DNA of 6,669 bases from contig NZ_MRXX01000010.1 of assembly GCF_016642265.1 (NCBI RefSeq), positions 57,708 to 64,376 on the forward strand. The letters are read 5' to 3'. Positions 1 through 5,758 of this stretch are shown piece after piece (position 1 is the first letter of the stretch; each line of letters starts with the position of its first letter). Made by a program: the position numbers and the translations under genes. The notes beneath the pieces were generated by a model. It ran no database searches, had not been told where the DNA came from, and was given only the letters and a program-made list of their open reading frames with translations. This DNA is from Streptococcus lactarius. GTDB taxonomy: Bacteria > Bacillota > Bacilli > Lactobacillales > Streptococcaceae.

Positions 1-50
1 AATCAAATTCTAACGAATGACCGATTTCTGTCCCACACTCTCTAATCTTT
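1..50 (-). repeat. Edge of a streptococcal-type intergenic repeat
   Basis: Read on the minus strand, this stretch begins just after the stop codon of the membrane-protein gene and contains GTGGGACAGAAATCGG followed by ATTCGTTAGAATT. From memory, sequence of this kind recurs between genes in many streptococcal chromosomes and folds into a long hairpin whose other arm would lie beyond the left edge. Only one arm is visible, so neither the full element nor a terminator role can be shown here. A related GGGACA core occurs at the right edge of the window after degV. The repeat assignment rests on recall rather than on two full copies in this window. Confidence 0.5.
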
Positions 51-52
51 TA

Positions 53-991
53 TTATACAATTCTACGTGCGATTGCACGGTTCTTTTGTACTTCAAGCGC
101 AGATTGGACTGAAATCCATGCGCCACCAAGTGTAAAGACCACTAACATTCCTAGATTGAGGAAATAATTCTCAGGAAAATCTGAGTGGAAAACCGCATCA
201 TTGATCGAGTTCCATGCGTCTCCAAATTCAGCGTTATACTGCTTCGCGATCTCCAATGCGTAGTCAAGTTGATGCACTAGCAAGACTGTCAAGATCATCC
301 AGATAGCAGAGACTACGACTCCTTTTGTGGTTAATTTCTTACCAAAGAGTTCATACCCTTTGATCGTACAGTAGCCAAGGGCTAAGCCTGCAATTACAGA
401 CACATACCCGAAACGAGCAATGACTAAAGCAACAGCGCCACCTAAAATTGCACCCACCAAGGATCCCACGATCCCCAATAGAAAGTTTTCTTCCTTTGCC
501 TCATATGCTTCGACAGTATCTTGAACTTGTGCTTGGTATTCTTGGAAAGTCGCATCATCAATTAAAAAGACGGAGTCTCCGATTTGATACAGGCCGATTG
601 GACCTTCCTCACCTGTAGTGGCATTGACTTGAACAAATTGATGGTTGTGCAAGAAATCGACAAGCTCTTGGATCCCATTCCATAGGCTTTCGACGGTCTT
701 CTTTTTGGACATGCCACCTTTGACACCGACCTTGACCAAGTGCTCGTCAAATGAAACAGCATTGATCACTTTAGATTGGGATTTTAAGTCCTGCCAAATT
801 GCATCATTCTCTTCGATGAGGTCCCCTTGGGCACCTGGTTTCACACTGACAGAAATGGCAAATACATTCTTGGTTTGAGTCCCTTCAATAACCAATAAAA
901 AGCCTTCGCGATCCCCATACATGACACGGGATTCACTATCAAATTGAAGACCTAAGTCCGTTGCAATACTATATAAATATTCTGGTTTCAT
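53..991 (-). CDS. Uncharacterised four-segment membrane protein with a soluble N-terminal domain
   Basis: I do not recognise a characterised family. The chosen start gives 312 residues (MKPEYLYS...) and sits 4 bases after a strong GGGGG ribosome site. The reading frame stays open further upstream into thrB, but those starts would overlap thrB by up to 86 bases and ignore that site. Residues 1-165 are soluble, mixed alpha/beta in appearance, with no signal peptide, no cysteine cluster and no obvious catalytic motif. Four hydrophobic segments follow at about 170-192, 194-212, 223-241 and 276-296. The first is glycine-rich (GIVGSLVGAILGG) and the second ends in a KGYELFGKK loop. This arrangement resembles poorly described Firmicutes membrane proteins with a glycine-zipper-like C-terminal region. 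The C-terminus is basic (KNRAIARRIV). The N-terminal domain is probably cytoplasmic because it lacks an export signal. The gene follows hom-thrB on the same strand but has its own likely promoter, so a link to threonine synthesis is not implied. Confidence 0.8.
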   Translation of the reverse strand: MKPEYLYSIATDLGLQFDSESRVMYGDREGFLLVIEGTQTKNVFAISVSVKPGAQGDLIEENDAIWQDLKSQSKVINAVSFDEHLVKVGVKGGMSKKKTVESLWNGIQELVDFLHNHQFVQVNATTGEEGPIGLYQIGDSVFLIDDATFQEYQAQVQDTVEAYEAKEENFLLGIVGSLVGAILGGAVALVIARFGYVSVIAGLALGYCTIKGYELFGKKLTTKGVVVSAIWMILTVLLVHQLDYALEIAKQYNAEFGDAWNSINDAVFHSDFPENYFLNLGMLVVFTLGGAWISVQSALEVQKNRAIARRIV

Positions 992-994
992 ATA

Positions 995-1001
995 TCCCCC
1001 T
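995..1001 (-). promoter_or_regulatory. Ribosome binding site that sets the membrane-protein start
   Basis: On the minus strand AGGGGGA lies just upstream of the ATG at 991, with about 4 bases between the G run and the start codon. It is the only good ribosome site in the upstream open frame and is the main reason for rejecting the longer starts that run into thrB. Confidence 0.75.
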
Positions 1002-1041
1002 ACATTTTCAGGAAACTTGCACATTTCCTCATACAGTTCCC

Positions 1042-1070
1042 ATTCTACCATAGGAAAAGCAAAAAGGACA
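1042..1070 (-). promoter_or_regulatory. Likely extended -10 promoter for the membrane-protein gene
   Basis: On the minus strand the -10 element is TAGAAT (1047-1042), preceded by TGG (1050-1048), which makes an extended -10. The -35 region at 1070-1065 (TGTCCT) is a poor match. Transcription would start near 1035, giving a leader of about 44 bases. The promoter lies in the thrB-to-membrane-protein gap, which contains no convincing terminator, so read-through from thrB is also possible. Confidence 0.5.
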
Positions 1071-1115
1071 TATACATTCGTATACATCCTTCTTTCAATT
1101 TTGTTACATTGAGGT

Positions 1116-1982
1116 TTATTTCTCAACACGAACGCCAAATGTGTCAATTTTAAGTTGGAAAATATCCCCATCCAGACCCATTTTTTCGAGATCCGCGACA
1201 AAGGCTGCGGTGTGCTCTGGAGTTAGAAGGTTCATGATCGTTGGACCTGCTCCTGACAGATAGGTGGCGTAAGCCCCATGCGCATGCGCGACTTCTTTGA
1301 CCTGAGGGAACTCTTTGACCAAGGATTGACGGTAGCGCTCGTGGAAATGATCTAACTCAATGGAGCGACCAGCCGTCAGCAAATCTCCCTTGAGGAGTGC
1401 TGCGATAGCCACGTTGGCAACACTACTAGCAGCAACGGCCTCTTTGTAGGACCATTCTTTCGGTAGGACATTGCGACTATCACTGGTCTTCAATTGGTAG
1501 CTCGGTACAAAAGCAACCAGGTCACAACTTGGGAAATCGGCTGTCACATATTGAACATCCTCACCGATGTAGCTGGCAATGACTAAATTTCCAAAAATAG
1601 CTGGTGCTACGTTATCCGGGTGCCCTTCGATCTTGGTTGCAATGCGTAATTTCTCAGCATCTGACAGCTTGAGATCAGCTAATTGGTTAGCCAATTCAAT
1701 TCCTGCGACAATGACAGAACTAGAAGAACCAAGACCACGCGCCAAAGGCACTTGACTTAGCATCTTGATGTGATGCGGTTGGATATCAGTTGAGATAGAA
1801 AGGGCAGTTGAGAGCAAGAGGTTTTTCTCATCTGTCGGAATCCCTGCTCCTAGATCATGCTCAATGACCCAAGCATCTGCTGGTTCAAGCACTTCAATGG
1901 TCAAATAGCGAGTCACGGCAATCCCAACAGAATCAAAACCTGGCCCGACATTGGCACTGGTTGCTGGAACAATAATTTTCAT
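1116..1982 (-). CDS. thrB: Homoserine kinase
   Basis: This enzyme transfers the ATP gamma-phosphate to L-homoserine, giving O-phosphohomoserine for threonine synthase. It is a cytoplasmic GHMP-superfamily kinase of 288 residues, the usual length for the family. The N-terminal motif [15 protein letters not shown] is at residues 6-20. The phosphate-binding loop [11 protein letters not shown] is at 79-89, EGHPDNVAP is at 119-127, and the C-terminal GHMP glycine motif LSGAGPT is at 242-248. All key motifs are intact. The start is 2 bases after the hom stop codon and has a GGGAG ribosome site inside the end of hom with 7-base spacing, so the two genes are almost certainly co-transcribed and possibly translationally coupled. 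No clear terminator follows; only a weak 5-base TCAAT/ATTGA inverted repeat lies just beyond the stop. Identification is very secure. Confidence 0.97.
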   Translation of the reverse strand: MKIIVPATSANVGPGFDSVGIAVTRYLTIEVLEPADAWVIEHDLGAGIPTDEKNLLLSTALSISTDIQPHHIKMLSQVPLARGLGSSSSVIVAGIELANQLADLKLSDAEKLRIATKIEGHPDNVAPAIFGNLVIASYIGEDVQYVTADFPSCDLVAFVPSYQLKTSDSRNVLPKEWSYKEAVAASSVANVAIAALLKGDLLTAGRSIELDHFHERYRQSLVKEFPQVKEVAHAHGAYATYLSGAGPTIMNLLTPEHTAAFVADLEKMGLDGDIFQLKIDTFGVRVEK

Positions 1983-1984
1983 GC

Positions 1985-3271
1985 TTATTCTCCCAAAACT
2001 TTAAAGGTATTCAAGAGTTCGAAATTCGCCTCTGAATCCAACTTTTCAACCAAGTTCTTGAATTGGGTTTGGTTAACTTGGTGGGTAATGATGACCACAC
2101 TTGCAAATTGACCATCTGAGTCTTCCTGAAGGATTTGCTTGAAGGAAGCTCCTTCTGCATTAAAGATCTCCGCAAGACGCAAGATTTGACCCGTCGCATC
2201 TGGTGCCTTGATGGAGAAGTAATAATTGTTCTTCACATCTTCTGGTTTGGCCAATTGAAGAGGACGGCTGTATTCATTGAAGGCTTTTCCGATCGTTCCT
2301 TCTTTTAGACGACGGACAATGCGAACGAGGTCGGCTACTACGCTTGTAGCAGTTGGTTTTTGACCCGCACCAGGTCCATAGTACATAGACTCACCAATCC
2401 CGATCGATTCCACATAGACCGCGTTCATCACCCCGTTCACACCTGCTAGTGGGTGTTGTTTTGGTAGGAAGGTTGGCGTCACTTCTGCTGCGATCCCTGA
2501 CTCTGTTTCAACGATGGAGCCAACCAGCTTGATCACATAGCCAAGGCTTTGAGCTACTGAGACATCTTGAGGAGTAATCTGGCTGATTCCCTTATGACCA
2601 ACTTGGTCAAATTGGATGTTCATCCCAAAGGCGAATTGGCTCAAAATCACCATCTTATAAGCTGCATCGATTCCTTCAACGTCATTGGTGGGGTCACTTT
2701 CAGCGTAACCAAGACGTTGCGCTTCTGCTAATGCATCTTCATAAGTCCAGCCTTCTTCGACCATTTTGGTCATCATGAAGTTAGAGGTCCCATTGACCAC
2801 ACCGAGAACCTTGGTCACCTTGTCAGAAGCTAGGGAATTCACCAAGGTGCGAAGAATGGGAATCCCACCTGCTACGGCAGCTTCATAATAGAGGGCGACA
2901 TGGTGTTCCTTCGCAATCGCAAGCAACTCACTTCCATGAACGGCAAGAAGGTCTTTGTTAGCAGAAACCACGTGCTTCCCTGCTTCAAGCGCACGGGTGA
3001 TGAAAGTCTTAGCCGGTTCGATCCGGCCCATCAATTCCACCACGATAGCAATCTCTTTGTCTTCGATGATCTCATCGACATTGGTCACAAAGTTGTAATC
3101 ATGACCTGCAGCTTGCAATTTTTCCTTCTCCGCTTCATCACGAACCAAGACCTTGGCAATCTCAATGTCATCATGAGCAGCCTGGGTGATTTTTTCGCTA
3201 TTTTCTTTTAATAAAAATGGTACACCACTTGCAACGGTACCAAATCCTAGTAAGGCAATCTTTACAGACAT
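1985..3271 (-). CDS. hom: Homoserine dehydrogenase with C-terminal ACT domain
   Basis: The enzyme reduces L-aspartate-4-semialdehyde to L-homoserine with NAD(P)H, the branch step leading to threonine and methionine. It has 428 residues, typical of the monofunctional Firmicutes enzyme with no fused aspartokinase. The Rossmann nucleotide loop is GFGTVASG at 9-16. SANKDLLA (103-110) contains K106, and GIDAAYK (200-206) contains D202 and K206, which correspond by family knowledge to catalytic Lys and Asp/Lys residues. NGTSNFMM lies at 160-167 and [11 protein letters not shown] at 298-308. Residues from about 350 to 428 form an ACT domain ([21 protein letters not shown]), which in this family commonly confers feedback inhibition by threonine. 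The start has AAGGAG with 8-base spacing. It is the first gene of the hom-thrB unit, with its own promoter and a leader of only about 28 bases, so leader-based attenuation or a T-box is unlikely. Confidence 0.98.
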   Translation of the reverse strand: MSVKIALLGFGTVASGVPFLLKENSEKITQAAHDDIEIAKVLVRDEAEKEKLQAAGHDYNFVTNVDEIIEDKEIAIVVELMGRIEPAKTFITRALEAGKHVVSANKDLLAVHGSELLAIAKEHHVALYYEAAVAGGIPILRTLVNSLASDKVTKVLGVVNGTSNFMMTKMVEEGWTYEDALAEAQRLGYAESDPTNDVEGIDAAYKMVILSQFAFGMNIQFDQVGHKGISQITPQDVSVAQSLGYVIKLVGSIVETESGIAAEVTPTFLPKQHPLAGVNGVMNAVYVESIGIGESMYYGPGAGQKPTATSVVADLVRIVRRLKEGTIGKAFNEYSRPLQLAKPEDVKNNYYFSIKAPDATGQILRLAEIFNAEGASFKQILQEDSDGQFASVVIITHQVNQTQFKNLVEKLDSEANFELLNTFKVLGE

Positions 3272-3305
3272 CCTATGGTCTCCTTGAAATTTCTATAATA
3301 GCTCC

Positions 3306-3334
3306 ATTATAACAAAAACTTGGCCATTTGACAG
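3306..3334 (-). promoter_or_regulatory. Promoter of the hom-thrB unit
   Basis: On the minus strand a perfect -10 TATAAT (3311-3306) lies 17 bases downstream of CTGTCA (3334-3329), a 4/6 match to the -35 consensus. Transcription would begin near 3299, giving a leader of about 28 bases that ends in the AAGGAG ribosome site at 3285-3280. The leader is too short for a T-box or peptide attenuator. Confidence 0.75.
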
Positions 3335-3436
3335 CCCATTGTCTTAAAAATTCTGAATCTTCATGCCACTCTTTCTCTCCTAGCTACTGTGAATCACTTA
3401 AGCGCATAGCCTTCTTTTCCGATCCCTTCAAATTTA

Positions 3437-3445
3437 TGGTACAAT
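3437..3445 (+). promoter_or_regulatory. Likely extended -10 promoter for the polysaccharide deacetylase
   Basis: TGGTACAAT is an extended -10 element (TG at 3437-3438, TACAAT at 3440-3445). The matching -35 position (3417-3422, TTCCGA) is weak. Transcription would start near 3452, about 21 bases before the ATG. It is divergent from the hom promoter about 100 bases away. The ribosome site GGTGG (3464-3468) stands only 4 bases from the start codon. Confidence 0.55.
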
Positions 3446-3472
3446 AGAGAAAATAGTGAGAACGGTGGCAAT

Positions 3473-4348
3473 ATGAGCAAACGAAGAGTCCCTAAAAAAA
3501 TCAAAATCCTATTAAAAATCAATGCAGTCCTGCTGGTTTGTATCTGTATTTGCAGTTTTCTCTTAGTGAAACGGATCAGCCAGCTCAATGCGGCTAATGG
3601 AACGAGCAGTCTGACAACCTCTCTCGATGACAATAGTTCATCTATCGAGTGGGTTAAAACCAAGAAAGATCCAAAAGTTCCCATCCTCATGTACCACTCC
3701 GTGCACAATATGGCAGAGTCTGAAGCCGCCAATGCCAATCTGATTGTTGATCCTAAGACGTTTGGAAGCCATCTTAAGGCTTTGAAAAAGGCTGGCTACT
3801 ACACACTGACCCCTGAGGAAGCCTATCGGGTCCTTGTGCAGCACGAAATCCCCAAAGGCAAGAAAATTGTCTGGTTGACCTTTGATGATGGAGTGGAAGA
3901 CTTCTATACGATCGTCTACCCTCTTCTCAAAAAATACAAGATGACCGCTACCAACAATATCATCACGGACTTTACCAAAAATGAAAAGGAAAACGTCCTG
4001 ACCTTTGATCAAATCAAAGAAATGAAAAAAGCTGGGGTAACCTTTGAAAGCCATACGGTGAATCATCCAGACCTAGCTAATTCCAGCCTTGAGACCCAAA
4101 AGAATGAGCTCGTCGCTTCTAAACGCCTGCTGGATAAGGTGCTGGATCAAGATACCAGCGTCATCGTCTACCCATCTGGTCGCTATAGTCAAGTCACGAT
4201 CGACCAAGCCAAGAAAGCTGGCTACAAGCTGGGCCTCACCACTAATAATGGACTCGCCAGCTCCGCTAATGGCCTCTATTCCCTCAATCGAATCCGGATC
4301 CTCCCTACCACTACAGCAGAAGACCTTCTAGCTATGATGCAAGAATAA
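3473..4348 (+). CDS. Membrane-anchored polysaccharide deacetylase (CE4 / NodB family)
   Basis: This is a probable metal-dependent N- or O-deacetylase acting on an extracytoplasmic glycan such as peptidoglycan. It has 291 residues. A very basic N-terminus (SKRRVPKKIK) precedes one hydrophobic segment at about 13-33 with no signal-peptidase or lipobox site, so it looks like a signal anchor with the catalytic part outside. A Ser/Thr/Asn-rich linker covers 40-60. The domain opens with LMYHSV (72-77), followed by the NodB motif TFDDG (136-140; D138 likely catalytic base, D139 metal ligand) and SHTVNH (193-198) with metal ligands H194 and H198. YPSGRYS (233-239) matches motif 3 and LNRIRI (271-276) lies near the end. 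It is shorter than the pneumococcal PgdA known to me and closer in size and layout to the single-domain streptococcal deacetylases such as S. mutans Smu.623c, so I do not assign pgdA. The true substrate is unknown. It is a single-gene unit ending in a shared terminator. Confidence 0.9.
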   Translation: MSKRRVPKKIKILLKINAVLLVCICICSFLLVKRISQLNAANGTSSLTTSLDDNSSSIEWVKTKKDPKVPILMYHSVHNMAESEAANANLIVDPKTFGSHLKALKKAGYYTLTPEEAYRVLVQHEIPKGKKIVWLTFDDGVEDFYTIVYPLLKKYKMTATNNIITDFTKNEKENVLTFDQIKEMKKAGVTFESHTVNHPDLANSSLETQKNELVASKRLLDKVLDQDTSVIVYPSGRYSQVTIDQAKKAGYKLGLTTNNGLASSANGLYSLNRIRILPTTTAEDLLAMMQE

Positions 4349-4350
4349 AG

Positions 4351-4391
4351 AAAGACCCCTGTCTGAAATCATTTTAGACAGGGGCTTTTTG
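4351..4391. terminator. Bidirectional terminator between convergent genes
   Basis: CCCCTGTCT (4356-4364) pairs with AGACAGGGG (4376-4384). The inner bases GAAA/TTTT extend the stem to 13 pairs, including one G-T, around a TCA loop. Five T residues follow on the plus strand (4386-4390), and the minus strand has a TCTTTCTTT tail. It starts 2 bases after the deacetylase stop and abuts the HD-gene stop, so it can end transcription from both sides. Confidence 0.93.
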
Positions 4392-4961
4392 TTAGAGTTC
4401 CTTCTCTAGTTCTTTTAAAAAGGTGATTAAAAATTGATGGCGACTTTCTGCCATTTGTTTGCCAGTCTCCGTGTTCATTTCATCTTTTAGAAGGAGCAAC
4501 TTGTCATGGAAATGTTGGACGGTATCAGTAAGGGACCTCCCTTTGTGGCCACCATAGGAAAAAGTTCGCGCAATTCCTACAGCTCCTATCGCATCCAGGC
4601 GGTCTGCATCCTGGACAATCTTGCCTTCTAAGGTTTCTGGATGTTTACCGCGATTTTTGCTGAAAGAAACAGCATTGATCACCCGACAAATCTGGTCGAT
4701 TTGGTTTTTAGGAGTATCGATCTCTTCTAGAAACGTGCGAGCATTCGCATTATTCTCAGTTTGAAACAATTTATCATCATCAGCATCGTGAAGAAGAGCC
4801 GACAAGCCTACTATCTCCAGATCACATGGACCTTCTGCTTGAGCGATTCTCATAGCATTGGTATAAACGCGGAGGGTATGTGCCACATCATGGCCATCCG
4901 CTCGATCAGCAAATAAGCTTTTTACATACTGCTTAGCAGCAAGAATTCGTTCTTCGATCAT
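4392..4961 (-). CDS. HD-domain phosphohydrolase (YpgQ/YedJ-like)
   Basis: This is a predicted cytoplasmic metal-dependent phosphohydrolase of 189 residues. Metal-binding residues of the HD fold are visible: H24 and H28 in GHDVAHTLRVY, the H58-D59 pair in LLHDADDD, and D118 in IVQDADRLDAIGAVG. The RTFSYGG segment (132-138) is typical of the YedJ/YpgQ subgroup. As I recall, Bacillus subtilis YpgQ has Mn-dependent pyrophosphohydrolase activity on dNTPs, so nucleotide pool control is a reasonable but unproven role. No fused regulatory domain, signal peptide or membrane segment is seen. The start has AAAGGA with 8-base spacing. The 98-base gap to the upstream tetR contains a tetR terminator and then AT-rich sequence with no -35/-10 pair I would defend. 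The gene therefore probably has its own weak promoter or depends on partial read-through. Confidence 0.9.
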   Translation of the reverse strand: MIEERILAAKQYVKSLFADRADGHDVAHTLRVYTNAMRIAQAEGPCDLEIVGLSALLHDADDDKLFQTENNANARTFLEEIDTPKNQIDQICRVINAVSFSKNRGKHPETLEGKIVQDADRLDAIGAVGIARTFSYGGHKGRSLTDTVQHFHDKLLLLKDEMNTETGKQMAESRHQFLITFLKELEKEL

Positions 4962-5037
4962 CGTTCTTGTCCTTTGAATAATCTATGTATAGTTCTATCT
5001 ATTCATTTAGGCTAGTTATGGAGAGGGGCAGTTTACT

Positions 5038-5058
5038 AAAAACCACCTCTCGGTGGTT
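5038..5058 (-). terminator. Terminator of the TetR-family gene
   Basis: On the minus strand AACCACC (5058-5052) pairs with GGTGGTT (5047-5041) around a GAGA tetraloop, and a run of five T residues (5042-5038) overlaps the end of the stem. It begins one base after the tetR stop codon. It is a compact intrinsic terminator separating tetR from the HD gene. Confidence 0.8.
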
Positions 5059-5059
5059 C

Positions 5060-5629
5060 TTACTTCTTCTTTTGTGGAAAGAGGGGGAGACCTAATGTAG
5101 CGATTTTTTCAGCTGGAATCTTCATGCCATCCTTGATCCATTTGGAGATCACAGAGACGATGGCGGAGCTCCAGAAAGAATTGAGGTAGCTGCCAGCGCC
5201 ATTTGAAGTCTCACCATTTCGTTTTTCCAAAAAATCATAAACCGCCTTGGTCAAAAGGCGCTCGGAATTGTAATCAATGGCCAGGCTGATAATCTTGGCT
5301 TCTTTCTTGACCTCTTTAAATAGATAGAGCCAAACTTGGTAGAGATCTGTCTTGAGATTGAAACTATCCAATGACTTGGTAATCTTAGCAATACTGGACT
5401 GAAAGATAGACTCTAAAATATCCTCTTTAGAGCCATAATTGCGGTAAAAGGCCGCACGAGACACGCCAGCACGCCGCACTAGCTCAGAAATAGTGATCTT
5501 TTTCAGATCTTTATTCTCCAACAATTGCAGGAGAGAAATTTCGATGGATTCACGAGTAATTGCATTGTTTTCTTGGTTAAATCGTTTAAGATTTTCCAAG
5601 GATTTCTCGGATATTTTTCTTTCTGCCAT
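5060..5629 (-). CDS. TetR/AcrR-family transcriptional regulator
   Basis: This is a DNA-binding repressor-type protein of 189 residues, a normal TetR length. A charged lead of about 25 residues precedes the three-helix DNA-binding domain at roughly 24-72. The helix-turn-helix is ITISELVRRAGVSRAAFYRNYGSKEDIL (about 45-72 in full), with the family signature around A54-GVSRAAFYRNY-S67. Residues from about 75 to the end are helical and would form the ligand/dimer domain, with a tryptophan-containing segment at 153-170. The ligand cannot be read from the sequence. The start has AGAAAG with 8-base spacing. The gene is divergent from degV across a 129-base gap holding overlapping promoters and an inverted repeat, so regulation of itself and of degV is the simplest inference. 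A lipid or fatty-acyl ligand would fit the neighbour but is a guess. Confidence 0.93.
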   Translation of the reverse strand: MAERKISEKSLENLKRFNQENNAITRESIEISLLQLLENKDLKKITISELVRRAGVSRAAFYRNYGSKEDILESIFQSSIAKITKSLDSFNLKTDLYQVWLYLFKEVKKEAKIISLAIDYNSERLLTKAVYDFLEKRNGETSNGAGSYLNSFWSSAIVSVISKWIKDGMKIPAEKIATLGLPLFPQKKK

Positions 5630-5688
5630 AACATTTACTTTCTAAGTGTCTCACCTGATAATATCTACTTTCATCACCGTACTCTTCA

Positions 5689-5697
5689 TGATATAAT
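5689..5697 (+). promoter_or_regulatory. Likely degV promoter, extended -10
   Basis: TGATATAAT is a perfect TATAAT -10 (5692-5697) with an upstream TG (5689-5690). No good -35 is seen 17 bases upstream. Transcription would start near 5704, giving a leader of about 55 bases. The -10 overlaps the -10 of the opposing tetR promoter by two bases. Confidence 0.6.
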
Positions 5698-5745
5698 TGT
5701 AAAAGAAGACAGACTACTTGTCAATGTACATTTTTATACAATTAT
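5693..5745. promoter_or_regulatory. Candidate operator: 9-base inverted repeat flanking the tetR/degV promoters
   Basis: ATAATTGTA (5693-5701) and TACAATTAT (5737-5745) are perfect inverted copies with centres 44 bases apart, about four helical turns. The left copy covers both -10 elements. The right copy abuts the degV ribosome site. The arms are AT-rich and partly made of promoter sequence, so chance is possible. The spacing and placement suit paired repressor binding, probably by the adjacent TetR protein (inference). Confidence 0.4.
5696..5724 (-). promoter_or_regulatory. Promoter of the TetR-family gene
   Basis: On the minus strand a perfect -35 TTGACA (5724-5719) and a -10 TACAAT (5701-5696, 5/6) are separated by exactly 17 bases. 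Transcription would start near 5689, leaving a leader of about 60 bases before the ATG at 5629. Confidence 0.8.
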
Positions 5746-5749
5746 GAGG
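5746..5749 (+). promoter_or_regulatory. Ribosome binding site that sets the degV start
   Basis: GAGG sits 9 bases before the ATG at 5759. An in-frame ATG at 5744 has no ribosome site, and an out-of-frame ATG at 5751 is too close to GAGG. This selects 5759, which also gives the normal DegV N-terminus. Confidence 0.75.
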
Positions 5750-5758
5750 TATGAACTG

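Noticed and set aside
1071..1084. Palindrome TATACATTCGTATA upstream of the membrane-protein promoter
   Set aside because: Arms are only 5 bases and AT-rich; not enough to call an operator.
992..1201. Longer N-terminus for the membrane protein extending into thrB
   Set aside because: The extra 70 residues would overlap thrB by up to 86 bases, lack a good ribosome site and have no family-like features, whereas ATG 991 has GGGGG at proper distance.
2900..3211. Plus-strand open frame of 103 codons inside hom
   Set aside because: It is antisense to a fully intact hom with conserved catalytic motifs, and its translation has no recognisable domain; a shadow frame.
3338..3352. CodY-box-like sequence upstream of hom
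   Set aside because: On the minus strand only 10 of 15 positions match the consensus I recall (AATTTTCWGAAAATT), which is too weak in AT-rich DNA.
3638..4066. Minus-strand open frame of 142 codons inside the deacetylase gene
   Set aside because: It lies antisense across the NodB motif coding region with no recognisable protein features; a shadow frame.
5019..5051. Alternative pairing GAGAGG/CCTCTC competing with the tetR terminator
   Set aside because: On the tetR transcript the competing arm lies downstream of the terminator and would be made too late to act as an antiterminator.
5709..5723. GACA-N7-TGTC inverted repeat in the tetR/degV spacer as a TetR operator
   Set aside because: Four-base arms are weak and partly explained by the tetR -35 element; the 9-base repeat is the better candidate.
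5525..5758. 78-residue N-terminal extension of degV
   Set aside because: It overlaps the 5' end of tetR on the other strand and crosses the promoters; DegV proteins start at the MKWKIIADSG equivalent.
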